In this document: one piece after another, positions 32,640 through 43,729 of the stretch | Numbering within the stretch: the first letter of the stretch is position 1 | Layout of the letters: each line of letters opens with the position of its first letter | Assembly: GCA_941918925.1 (NCBI GenBank) | Contig: OW799233.1 | Location: forward strand, 155,476,845 to 155,540,844 | From: Phyto melanocephala | Lineage: Eukaryota > Arthropoda > Insecta > Diptera > Rhinophoridae | Reading direction: 5' to 3' | Length of the DNA: 64,000 nucleotides | The notes under the pieces: generated by a model | Seen by the model: only the letters and a program-made list of their open reading frames with translations | What the model was told of the DNA's origin: nothing | Database searches by the model: none | Position numbers and translations under genes: made by a program

Positions 32640-34440
32640 AAAAGGATATTTAAGCATCTCTAATCCAAAAACGAAAAAAAAATAAATAAATTGGAAATGA
32701 CATAAATATTTAAATAGCGAGTAAACAAGAATGAAATACAACCTTTTAGACCTTTGTTTGTATAAAAACAATATCCTTAAATGTAAATACTTCTATTAAT
32801 TTTTTTAAAGAAATTTTCTTAAAATTAATATCCGAAAACAGTTTTTACAATTCCAGAAACAAAAAAGAAAACGAAAACAAATATTACTTAAAATTTTTCT
32901 ATTTAAATTCCATTAAAATGCGTAAAGAAATCCTTTAGTCAAATATTCATTTACATGATAATAAATCCCCAAAGTCCTTGTTAACTTACAACCACAAAAA
33001 GTATTTTGAATTAAAAGTTTTAAACTTTTTTGTGTAATAAATGCAAAAAAATTAAGGAATAATTAAAATAAAACTGAAAAGCTTAAACAAATACTCTTAA
33101 GACAGTCATTATTATCCTTAGTTCCCTTAAAATTTTTTATTCGTTTTTTTTTGAATTTTTGCTTTTGCTTATAGTCTACTAATAGTAGCCCCGCTGTCGC
33201 AATTTGACGGTAATTTAATACATTCGTACGTATTATTTAAATGTTATTAAGATTGTTCTTAATCTATTTCAAAATCTATTAGAAAGCTAGTGTTGGTCTT
33301 TGTGCTTAATTTTTGTTTGAATTTTCATTGTTAAAATGCTATATAATCTGCACACAATGCAATAAATGATTTTTTTCTTATCAAATAATCAGGATAAGGC
33401 AAGGATTTAATTTTAGTTTGAAGTTGCTGGTTAAACTAGTACGTTGAAATGAAAATCAAATAAGTTGGGGTTTCTCACTAAATTATTATTACGGCGATGA
33501 TTGTTTTTCATAGAATTTAAATTGTAAATTAATTTTTTTTACTGGGTGTATAACCGAAAAATGTGGTAGTTTTGTTTTGTGCTTAGATTATATTGTGAAA
33601 AATTTTTACAACTCAAATTGATTTAAAATATTGGTAGTATTGCCTTTTTTATCTCTAAGGCAACATGTGGATTCCACGCTAAATGAAAGCACATTTTTTG
33701 ATGCCAAGAGCAAATCTTAGCTAAGTTAATTTCGGATACCCTATTTTGAAGTGAGATGTATCCCAGGGAAAGCGTTCTGAACCGATGGTAACAAATAGTA
33801 GTCAGTCGGGGAAAAGTCTGGACTATAAAGAGAGTGAGGCATAAGTTTCCTACTACTTCTGCCTTAATAATTTTTAGCAGGTATTGCAACGTGTGACCCA
33901 GTGCTGTTATGTCCGACAGAATATTACTCTGTCCTTTTTTTTGGACAATGCTCGTTTCAAGCAAATCAGTTGCAACATAACATAAGTAACATAAGTTCCC
34001 TAAAATGGCGCAGCGAGATTCCAGCAGCTTATAATAGACATTCTTCATTTAGTCCCACCTGCCGTAAAATTTAGTTTTAGTATCAATGCACTTAGTTGGC
34101 TGGGCTTCATGTTATATCAAAAATTATTTCCTTTTATAGTATTCGAGCAGTATTACGACTATACAAGATCATATTTTTATGTCGCTAGGCTTCAATTCAT
34201 ATTGTATCCATTTTTCCCGCTGCTTGCCAACGTTATGAAATTTCCACTTGAGTCAATGAATATGCAAGCTCTTGTTGAATTTGACAACAATCTTCGAGCC
34301 ATAATGCCTTCAATTCTCAGTCTTAAATTTGTTTTGGCTGACCTGAGAAACCTTTGTCTTTTGTTCAAAAATAACCACTTCTGAACGCACAAAATATCTC
34401 TCGCACATGGAAACCGATGGCATACATCATCATAAATTTT
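32640..34440. other. AT-rich stretch with an unassigned long ORF
   Basis: A 141-codon minus ORF at 33623-34048 and shorter ones at 34109-34392 lie in a region with richer composition than its surroundings. None shows a motif I recognise. They could belong to a decayed retroelement that ends with the poly-T at 34450, but this is only a guess. Confidence 0.25.
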
Positions 34441-34449
34441 GCTGAGATA

Positions 34450-34610
34450 ACGGTCTAGTTCAGCTGAACTTTTTTTTTTTTTTTTATTTGTATTGCAAAT
34501 CCATATTTGTAATACAATAATACAATTTCTATTTGGGGTCTCAGCACCACTAGGGCATCACAGAGACAAGTTGATAGTATAAGAGGTTAAATACAATGTA
34601 TTACAGAGAA
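34450..34610 (-). mobile_element. Possible 3' end of a non-LTR retroelement
   Basis: A run of about 19 T (34450-34470) on the plus strand is a poly-A tail on the minus strand. It is preceded there by ACAAATATGGATTTGCAATAC and CTAGTGGTGCTGAGACCCC. A poly-A joined to a distinct unique-looking block is the usual 3' end of a LINE copy. The 5' extent is unclear. The minus-strand coding remnant at 35870-36490 may belong to the same insertion. Confidence 0.4.
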
Positions 34611-35009
34611 AAAAAAATATATGAAGAAAAGCAAAGCTTCTCTCCATGTGTCTTTATTGGCACAAAATTCGACATTTACGAATAAAAAAATTTTTGTTTT
34701 TTAATCTATAATTGAAAATAATTAAGTGAAAATGAATAACAGATATGGAACCATCAAAATGGCATATAAAATATTAACGACAAAAATAGCAGTCAAAAGG
34801 TACGTCATCTATTGTGAATCCCGAATTTTGAATCATACACTAGTCAGCCTCTAGAATGAAAAATATTTTAATGGCAGTTTTAAAACTAATTTTTTTTTTT
34901 ACATCGGCCTAAAATACAGCTGATTAAGGTTCCGTTTTCAACCCGATCAGATAAAATAAATCTATTTTAAATCTATCTAATTTCTGATATTCTGCCACAC
35001 TCAATATAA

Positions 35010-35541
35010 TACTATAGACAGACGACAGCGTTTATTTGCATTAGAATCTCACTAATGCAAATTAAAATTTTGCTGTGACAGGCGACAGTTTTGCATTTAG
35101 TAAAAATTGTAATTGCACTAGCAATTACAAATCTGAACATGTTGCTACAAGTTGGAATGGCAGAAGGACACTCTGAAATAAGAGAAAGGGAATTGTGCAA
35201 ATTCGTTGGTTGAATGGTATACATATTTTCATGGAGGTTATACTTCATATGTATGTATATGGTATTTTTTTAAAGGACCGTAAGAGCACTTTTTGGGAAA
35301 GTGACGTGCTTACGATGGACGATACCAGTATTAAGGAAAACTTTCGCCTAATCAGAAAGGCATTCCAAAAAATATGTAAAAAAGTTCATCATATCGAATC
35401 TATTTTAATTTAAAATTTTTGATTTTTTAATTTTTTGATGCATTTACGTGAAATCTAATACACATTGGAATGGGGATAATTCATAAGTTAATTTGAATTA
35501 AGACTTTTAATGCAAATTAACGCTGTCGTCTGTGTATGGTA
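35010..35541 (+). mobile_element. PIF/Harbinger element keeping a transposase N-terminal piece
   Basis: Ends TACTATAGACAGACGACAGC and (reverse complement) TACCATACACAGACGACAGC pair over about 34 bp. TAA flanks both sides (35007-35009, 35542-35544). The plus ORF 35195-35413 contains RKSTFWESDVLTMDDTSIKE followed by NFRLIRKAFQKICKKVH, the FWE...FRENFR region at the start of PIF/Harbinger transposases. The nuclease part is deleted. Confidence 0.85.
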
Positions 35542-35869
35542 TAAGAACCTTTTTTTATGTCTGATCTTGGAGTATTGCTTGGCAACTATTAGTTAATTTT
35601 TTTTTGATAAATATCAAGCTCTAGATATTACTTCTGGAATTAAGGATCCTTTCTTCAAATTATATAATTGTTAACGATAAGAAGTTGCTCTTAAGGATGT
35701 TTGGTTAAGGGGTGATTTAAAAGGAAGATCACTAAAAGCTTAAACCTAGGACAGATGTACACGTATCCTCAATTGGCATGTTGTATGCTATTGAGAAACT
35801 AAACCTCTTAATTAAAAAACCATAATCCCACTTTTTTTTTAATAAATCGGCAATGTCAAGAACCCAGTC

Positions 35870-36490
35870 TCTTCAAATTAATTCCTAAGGGACCTCTAGA
35901 TCGAATTCCCTTCGGAGTTCGGCATAGTGTTCACGTTAAATATCTCGTGTTTAATATGCCCAAACGTAAGACATTGAGAAAGGTAGTGAATCAAGTTTTC
36001 ACCCCTTTTCCTCGCATGTTCTACATGTCATTTCATTTGACAGTCCGGCTGACTTCCAAAACATCAATTGCTTTGTGTTTGAACAAAACATCATATTTCA
36101 TAACGCCGCAGTACAATAATTATACAATGTATACCATTTCAAAACGCCGTCGCCAAGTATTTTTAACGCAGTTAGAAAGCAAACAATGTATCGGTTTTAT
36201 GCATTGTTTCGAAACTTTTCATATGTATGTGTTTTAAATACAGTAGCAATATTGTATACAAACTTTGTATACGAACGTTTTGGAAGTCAGCCTCCCATGT
36301 GAGTTAGATGAGTTCTCAACTCCGTATGACTTGTTATTACACTAGTTAATCTGCTAAGTGTTGATCTACTCCTTTTCAGAATGTCCTGTGATTTTTAAAG
36401 ATTTGGATAACTCCATAATATATTCATAACGTTATCGACAGCAGTATTTTGTCATTTCCTGACGTTGTTCCTCCATCGTCCAAACTTTAA
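35870..36490 (-). pseudogene. Worn C-terminus of a non-LTR retroelement ORF2, split by a MITE
   Basis: Reading the minus strand from 36420, SLKITGHSEKE leads to GVENSSNSHG, which stops at the MITE (36292-36047). Past it, the same frame style continues with LSNEMTCRTCEEKG, then LIHYLSQCLTFGHIKHEI. The CRTC...H...C pattern is the zinc-knuckle-like tail common after the RNase H or RT region of non-LTR elements. Stops and a frameshift are present. Clade not determined. Confidence 0.45.
36047..36292. mobile_element. MITE with GGCTGACTTCCAAAAC ends
   Basis: Inverted ends GGCTGACTTCCAAAAC on each side, flanked by TCC (36044-36046, 36293-36295). It is 246 bp and non-coding. It interrupts the minus-strand retroelement remnant, so it is the younger of the two. 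Confidence 0.75.
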
Positions 36491-36499
36491 TTTTATTTT

Positions 36500-38420
36500 T
36501 GAAACTCTAGAAGGGTTTTGCATTGTCTAAGGACGTGATGTTCAAAAACGATCTTATTTAAGATAATTTCTCGGCTTCTCTATATTATCTCTAGACCTTA
36601 ACAACTCGCATGAGAATTTTAAGGCTATTTAACTGAAAATTTTCAAAAACTAGCTTTTGTTTTTTAGTTATAACATCATGTTGAATTAAGAAGTAAAAAG
36701 TAACTGAACTAATTTTTTTTATTATTACCCAAAGTAAAAAAAAAATTATAATTGTATATTATATGTCAACAAAACAATCTTCAAAAAGGTTGTTAGAATG
36801 CTTTTTTGACAATCATGAAATTCGCAGTAATTTTAAATGGCACGGTACTGTATATCATTAAGGCGACAATAAGTTTTAATATTTAATAGATTATAATTCC
36901 AACCTTAAAACAATATTAAACATAATAAATAACCGGAATGCAATCAGCATTTCATTTAAATTGTCTAAAAATAATAAAAGCAAAAAGAAAATGAAACATA
37001 AAATTACAATTCGCAATACCATAAAATGTTTATTGTTTTTAATTCTGTTGAATTTTATTTTCTATTAATCTCCAGCATCTCAACAATTTGTTTTTCCCCT
37101 TTTTTTCTTTTAAGATAAACACAAAATACTTTTTCTGTAAATATATTTTTTCGAACAGCGTTTTCAACACTTTTGTTTTGTTTTGCTTAGATTTTTTTTT
37201 ATTTTCTTTTCGAATTGCAACAATTTCCGTTTCAAAATAAATTCGAAATATTTAGTTTTTAAACAATTGTATACAGTGTGTTTAATTAAACAGCAATCAT
37301 CGATGGTATAATTATAGAAATTTATTTTATTTCATGTATTTCATTAAACACATGTTTTCAAAAAAATTTGAAGTATTTGTTATTGTTCATTGCTTTAACT
37401 AAATAGTTAAAGGGCGCAAACAAAAAAATTAAGCAGAAAAAACTATATTGAGTTTAAAAGTTCACTTCCTTTCAAGTTATTAACTTGTGTTATTAATTTA
37501 TTTTTCATTTAATGCTCCACTTTAAATAATAACAAATTATTAGTTGTATTTAATTGTTAAGCCGTAATAAAGGCAGAGTGTTGTTGACAAGATGCGCGCG
37601 CTTTGCAAGAGAACCGAAGAATAATTATTCTGGCAAAAACATAAATTTTGGCTTAAGCAGAAATTAAAAAAAACTTTGTATTTTGCAAACAAAAATAACA
37701 CTTGATTAAAATCTTTTTTTGCTAGATTTTCAATGCGATTTTCAAATAATTTCTTTTAAAAGTTTAGCAGAGAGCGTTAAAAAAACGTTGCAAGGTGCAC
37801 GGCCGACACAAATCGACTGATTAATGGGCGACGTAAAATCATGCACAACCCAAGAATCTTGGTGAAGTAAACAAAATCAAAAGTACAGATTTTCCGGTAG
37901 TTTTTATATTTTTTGCTCGACACATACAATACACACGAAAGCATTCTAAGTGGAAAAATCACTCATTAAAAAAACTCATTTACGAAATAAAAAGCTCAAA
38001 GGCTGTTTCATTTTCCAAAGAGAGCAGAAAAGAAAACATTTAAGGGTTGAAGGAAAAATCCACGACAAATACACTCTTGAGCTTGTAAGAACTGTGTGCA
38101 GTGTTGTCAACTTTGATATTTTAAAAAGCTTTAAAAACTGAGAAAAAAGTAATTTTTTAAAAAAAGCACTAAGTTTAAAAGTTTTAAATTTTGTCTCTAT
38201 TTATTTCATAAAATTATAAATTTCAATATAAAATATTGAAAATATTGGACAAATTCCCCACGTTCATATTAGGAGTGTACTTATAAAGCCTCAAATTAAT
38301 TTCCATATATGAAATTTAATTTCAAATGATACATTACAAATTCAAGTGGCAACTTTAACTTAACAGTTTCCAATTGAATCACTTCTTTGCAAAACAAGGT
38401 TAGGTTAGGTTTAGAGATTA
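36500..38420. other. AT-rich stretch, nothing recognised
   Basis: No element ends, RNA genes or convincing ORFs. A short GC patch ATGCGCGCGC lies near 37592. Confidence 0.45.
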
Positions 38421-38423
38421 AGG

Positions 38424-38536
38424 GCCGTATTCATAAAAAATATTTTAGGTTTATTGAAGGCTTATTTGACCAATGTCTTTACAACATCTGTCAAATAAGC
38501 CTTTAATAAACCTAAAATATTTTTTATGAATACGGC
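38424..38536. repeat. Compact hairpin: 47-bp arms, 19-nt loop
   Basis: The left arm 38424-38470 and the reverse complement of 38490-38536 match at 46 of 47 positions. The loop is CAATGTCTTTACAACATCT. Ends read GCCGTATTCATAAAAAATAT. It is either a tiny MITE or a transcribed small-RNA hairpin. The near-complete pairing favours a young foldback or an siRNA source over a classic miRNA, which normally has bulges. Confidence 0.9.
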
Positions 38537-38539
38537 GCT

Positions 38540-39660
38540 AAAGCTTTAGTTGCCAGCAGGCCCTGCCATATTTGCCGATTTTGTGCTTCAAAATTATTAA
38601 TTAAAGTGTTAAATTGCCGTTTTACGGATTTTTGCCTTCAAAAAATGTTGGTTTTTTGATAAACACCTAAAACACGATTATTTTATTTGTTTTGTGCAAT
38701 AATATATGAATACAAAGAATTTTTTTTAAAAATTTGATGAGGTATATTGAAAATTGTTAGCTTAATAATAAATACGAAACTCAGAGCTTTACAAAAGCGA
38801 AATTATTTCGATTCTAAATAATTGTATTAGTTTTTGTATTGAATTTGCAGGGCAATTAATAAATAAATGTGATTTTGAACATGTGAAAATCTTTCAATTC
38901 GATTAACTCTAACAAAATTAGAAAAAAGAACAAATCTATCTTTTATCGCGATTCTGAAAGAAATTTCCAGCTGCCTTTATAAAGAAACTAAATATCAGAC
39001 TCTGAATTAATAGTGTTAAAATAAGTAAGTTTTTAAGAAATTTTTAAAAAAAAGTAAAGAAAAAATTTCTACTTAAAATGTGGGGATTATCTCCAATGCT
39101 GTTTAAGTTTGTGCAACAATTTATAGCTCTTCCACATTCTTCCGCAAAAGTTTAAAGAATTTTTAATCAAGTTAACCTAAAGAACAGAATTTTGATGTTC
39201 TCCGGAGAATTATTGTAACAAAAAGAATTGTTTGTAAATTATTTTTTCTAAAGATTATTTCAAACTGCTTCAAATATCGAAGCCTAAAATGTATTTACAA
39301 TATATATTTTTTTACAAAAAATTAAAAAAAAAACTTTTTTGTTCCCCAAAAGTATAAATTGTAGATATTTCCTTTAAATTAACTAAAATTTATTTGGAAA
39401 AAAATTAGTTTTATTAAACTTTTCTTATATTACATGTTTATAACTTAAGTTAATTCTAGATTGGTTTATTGTATTGAAAATAGGTATTTCTAATATGCTG
39501 ATATTTTGCAGATTTGTTTAAATTAATGTTCCGATAATACCTATTATTTTTAAATAAACCGCCATTTTTAATCAAAATATTTTACCACTGGCAGCGAAGC
39601 GAAGTTTAACAACATATAAAATTAAAAAAAAATCCAAAAATAAAGTTGTTTGAAGAATGA
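38540..39660. other. AT-rich stretch, nothing recognised
   Basis: No feature supported. Confidence 0.5.
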
Positions 39661-39665
39661 GATAT

Positions 39666-39913
39666 CTGTGGCTTGGAGCTAAAAGGGCCGATGTCAAAAT
39701 ATTTACTTTTGAGAAAATTGGAATTGAACTTCTAACTTTTATAGGTGCTTTCATAGTGACATTGGCCAGCATTTTGTTTATGGAGCTGTTCTGGGTTAAG
39801 TATGACTTTAGCTGTTTTACCATAATGAAATAGAGCAAGAAAACAAATCTAATGCAATTATTAACTCAAAAGAGCAGAACAGTGACATTGGCCCTTTTAG
39901 CTCCAAGCCAGAG
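39666..39913. mobile_element. MITE with CTSTGGCTTGGAGC ends
   Basis: Left CTGTGGCTTGGAGCTAAAAG and right (reverse complement) CTCTGGCTTGGAGCTAAAAG pair through GGGCCRATGTCA, about 32 bp. ATAT flanks both sides (39662-39665, 39914-39917). The interior is non-coding and 248 bp overall. Confidence 0.8.
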
Positions 39914-39917
39914 ATAT

Positions 39918-40565
39918 ATGATTAATACTAAAAAAAAAATTACATAAGCAACATTTCTAAATTTTCAAATAATTATTTTTTAATTTTTTTTTAAGTCAGA
40001 AATTTTATCAATATTTCTTAGATTATGTGGAAGATTATTTAATTCAAAACTACCCATGTCTTGGACTCTCTGTTTTGTTGTTTCCAATCTAACTATTCTT
40101 AAATTCGCAGAATGCCTTGTATTAAATATTGCTATACCAAGCCGTATATAGGAAAAATTGTTTTACATACGTCCGTGTGTAAAGATATTGTTGAAAAGTT
40201 TATCGGTAGATTAAAAACAGTTTTTAGCGCCTTGTTTTGAGATCTTTGCAACGATTTTAACTCATTACTTTTTTATGTCAATATATGATAGGCAAATAGT
40301 TTTAGTGGTAATTAATTAGCTTTGTTTCCGGTCTAAATTTATTTTTAAATTTGTAAAGCAGTCCAGAAGCGGATAATCCACCTACAGGTCTATAGATACG
40401 TTATTATTAATATCGTCTGGTCACAATACACTTTGAATTATAAACTGTAATGCTGTAAATATAAACCTTGTTTACAAAGAAGATATTTATTTCAGCATGG
40501 TATTTGACACCCTCACGTCTCTCCTAAAAATGGTTTGGATATTAATATATTTTTCCTAATTTTTG
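39918..40565. other. AT-rich spacer
   Basis: Nothing recognised. Confidence 0.5.
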
Positions 40566-40567
40566 TA

Positions 40568-41103
40568 AAGGGTCTGCCAAACAACTATTTTTGTTTCGAA
40601 AATGCTATAAAAAAATAGTGTATCTTCGGCTGTGTGGCACGTAGCGCCGTCCTGTTGAAACTAAATGTTACCAATATCCTCCTCTTCAATTTTTGTCAAC
40701 AAAAATTCGTTCAACATAACGATCCCGATAACGATCGCTATTGACTACGGACACTCCTTGCTATTTTCGAAGAAAAATTGCCCTTGGACAAAAATCTGCA
40801 CCAAACAGTGACTCGTTTTGGGTGTATCTGCTTTTTAATATAGGCGTGCGTGGGCGTGTGCCCCAAATGAAATAGTTTTGCTTGCTTACATACCCGCCAA
40901 GACCAAAATGAACTTCATCTGAAAAGATGATTTTTTTTTGGCAAAATCGGCCGCAATATTTTCCAGCATTGTTCAAGCGTATACACAACTATATTCGTTC
41001 AGTGGAAGGATAAAACTAATTATTTGTCAAATAAGACATGAGCTAAGTGTTACCATTTACGAAATAAGCACTAGTTGAAAAAAACGTTAGATGGCGGACC
41101 ATT
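40568..41103 (-). mobile_element. Internally deleted mariner-like element, family M2 copy 2
   Basis: The ends match 26473-26980 (AAGGGTCTGCC on the left, GGCGGACCATT on the right, beside TA). The minus strand reads AGKYCGRFCQKKIIFSDEVH, then FGLGGYVSKQNYFIWGTRPR, then shifted frames with GADFCPRAIF and a worn FQQDGAT block. This copy keeps the FSDE first catalytic motif. N-terminal and C-terminal parts are deleted, as in copy 1. Confidence 0.87.
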
Positions 41104-41104
41104 T

Positions 41105-41490
41105 ATTTTTAATGCATCTCCATACGAACTAAAAAGATGGTGTAATATTTGACTGTAATTTTTTAAGTATTTAATATGTCCGATTAACTTGAAAACTTGC
41201 TTACATGTTAAGTTCTCGTGACAATATAATTTTATAAAAAGTGGGTGCTTTATGTCTCATAAGCCATACATGATATCAATAACTACAAGTACCGAAATAT
41301 GAAAAATTATATTTAAATTATAATAAATAATAATAAAAATATAATTCACTTATAATTTATTTTTTAAATACTTTCTGCTTCGAAGCAATTATATAAAGCA
41401 AAGCAGAAATATCAATTCTTATAATTGTTTTTATTAATAGAAATATTTTTTTTTATTTATTTATATTAATATTTTATTTGAACTTTATAT
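41105..41490. other. AT-rich spacer
   Basis: Nothing recognised. Confidence 0.5.
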
Positions 41491-41492
41491 AT

Positions 41493-41816
41493 TAAATTTA
41501 CTGTAAATCATTTTGATTTTGATTTTGGCTCATGTTCATTTATTTTATTGCTTTGATTTCCTAAAACATTTTGCTAAATTAAATTAAATTGTTATCATTT
41601 AAGAATCTTGAAAAACTATTCCGATATTAGCCGAGTGGAATGTATTTTCGAAACCAGCTATAATTTCAACATTATCACTCTTTATTGGTATACTGAAACT
41701 AATATTTATGTAACAAATTTATAAATTTAAAAAAATAATAAATAAATTATATATTAATTAAAATAATAGATTAAATGAACTTGAGCCAAAATAAAAATGT
41801 TTTACAGTAAATTTAT
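41493..41816. mobile_element. MITE-like inverted repeat, AT-rich
   Basis: Arms AAATTTACTGTAAATCATTT ... GGCTCATGTTCATTTA (41494-41546) and their inverted copy (41771-41816) match well over about 45 bp. The right copy lacks one GATTTT. The target duplication cannot be read in the AT-rich flanks. Confidence 0.65.
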
Positions 41817-41819
41817 TTT

Positions 41820-42930
41820 ATTTATTTAATTTTATTTATTTTATTTATTTTTATTTATTTTAACCGTTTCACAATGAGTAAATTTTTTTAGTTTATAAAA
41901 ATAACTTGCACTAAGAAAATGGTTTTCAATGAAAAAAAGTGTAATTTATTATTTGGTATCACCAAAGCACTGAAATTAAAAAAAAAACAACGAGCATTGA
42001 ATAAAAGGGTTTCCTAAACACAAAATATTTAAAAGCACTAATAATTATATTAAAAGCATCGAATTGATAACACTGACTCTGTGTTACTTGCAAAATGAAA
42101 TTATGTCTGAAAAGCTTTTAAAAGGATTATTTGAAAGAGATTCGGAGAGCAATATTTGTGAAAACAACTTGTGTGAGATAAAAGCTTTTTATTGTGTGTG
42201 TAAGTTTGATTCTGTTTATTATCGTCTCAATTTTTGAACTTCAATTTATTAGAAATTGTTTAGAAATTAATGGTTTTAAACAACGTTTACTGTTGAAATT
42301 GGTAGATAAGAAATAATTAAAAAAAATTTAATGAAAACTATTTGATTGCTAGAAAAAAAATGCATAAGAAAATAAATGGTGGCATGTATTTATTTTTAAA
42401 TCTTTTAAGGTTGAGCCTAATAGACTTTAACTTTAACTTAACTTTTAGTTTTTAAAATAGGTTTTTGGCAATATTTTTGCTTCAAAAACAAAAAATTTTA
42501 AATATTCTAGTACCCGAAAAAATTCCATAATTTTTATCTATTACATATAAAAATGGAGCAAAATATAGTTGGTTCTGTCAGTTGTTGAAATATTTAAAAC
42601 GAAAATCCGGCTGATCTGTTTACAACTGAATTGTCAATTAGTAAGTAAATTGGAACAGGCGTCAACTCATTAGCACCATCTCAAGAAACAAAACAAACAA
42701 AATGGCACAACAATTTAGATGTTATAACTGAAACCATTTTGCTTTATTGTTGTAAAGTTGTTTTAACTGTGTGTAAACAACTTTTTTTGCGAAACATGTT
42801 TTATATCAGTAAATCATCATAGCCAATCATCGAAAAATTTTTTTTTATAAAAACGTGTTTTAAAAATATTATTTTGATTAAGAAAAACACTGTAGGATGT
42901 TTAAGGAAAATATCTAAAATATTTTTTAAT
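41820..42930. other. AT-rich stretch with a TTTA run
   Basis: An interrupted (TTTA)n run lies at 41815-41865. Nothing else is recognised. Confidence 0.5.
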
Positions 42931-42931
42931 A

Positions 42932-43725
42932 CTCTGTGTGTGTGTGTGCTATAGACTCCGAAACTGTAAAACCGATCGGGCTCAAACTTTGGTAAGTTGT
43001 TGTACACATACCAGGGAGTGTTTATGGGTGAAAAAAGTGGGCGGGGCCACGCCCATAAAAAATTAGTTATAAGTTTTAGCTACTTTCACTTGACCGATTT
43101 TTCTGAAACTTTGCACACATATTGAGCTGTCATGACTAAATAATTTCGTCATAAGAAAAGTGGGCGGGGCCACGCCACTAAAAAAGTTTTAATTTTGAGG
43201 TACTTGCACTGAACCGATTTTTCTGAAACTTTGCACACATATTAAGCTGTCATGACTTTATAATTTCGTGATTAAAATAGTGGGCTGGGCCACGCCCATA
43301 AAAAATTAGTTAGCAGTTTTAGCTACTTGCACTAGATCGATTTTTCTGAAACTTTGCAAACATACTGAGCTGTCATGACTTTAAACTTTCATCGTTAGAA
43401 AAGTGGGCAGTGCCACGCCCATTAAAAAAAGTTATCATTTTGAGGTACTTGCACTGGACCGATTGTTCTGAAACTTTGCACACATATTGAGTTGTCATGA
43501 CTATACAGTTTCCCATAAGAAAAGGTATCATTTTGAGGTACTTGCACTGGACCGATTTTTCTGAAACTTTGCACACATATTGAGCTGTCATGACTATATA
43601 ATTTCGTGATTAGAAAAGTGGGCAGTGCCATGCTCATAAAGAAAAAGTTATAGTTTTTAGCCTTGCACATGATATTCGATTAAAATTCATGAAGGGGTGT
43701 AGCAACGCGCGCCGGGCTTTTCTAG
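42932..43725 (+). mobile_element. Helitron family A, copy 2, with expanded internal repeat
   Basis: The 3' end is GGGGTGTAGCAACGCGCGCC followed by TTTTCTAG (43722-43725) and T. The 5' end is cut within the GT tract. The interior is a tandem array of ~121-bp units, each with GTGGGC(G/A)G(G/T)GCCACGCCCAT and TTTCTGAAACTTTGCACACA. Units begin near 43036, 43157, 43278, 43399 and 43615, with one partly deleted unit near 43520. The ORFs at 43373-43670 are products of the repeat. Confidence 0.85.
43036..43670 (+). repeat. Minisatellite inside Helitron A, ~121-bp unit
   Basis: Five to six units, against two in each of the other copies (855-1243, 51052-51495). Confidence 0.85.
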
Positions 43726-43729
43726 TATT

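Noticed and set aside
33623..34048. 141-codon minus ORF as a gene
   Set aside because: No signal, domain or start context stands out, overlapping frames look equally protein-like, and no splice or promoter signal was found. Left as unassigned.
38397..38415. Telomere-like TTAGG repeats (GGTTAGGTTAGG)
   Set aside because: Only about two to three units, and Diptera lack TTAGG telomeres. This is chance.
43373..43670. Repeated ORFs CVQSF(R)KIGPVQVPQND
   Set aside because: They reflect tandem units of the Helitron minisatellite, not a repeat protein.
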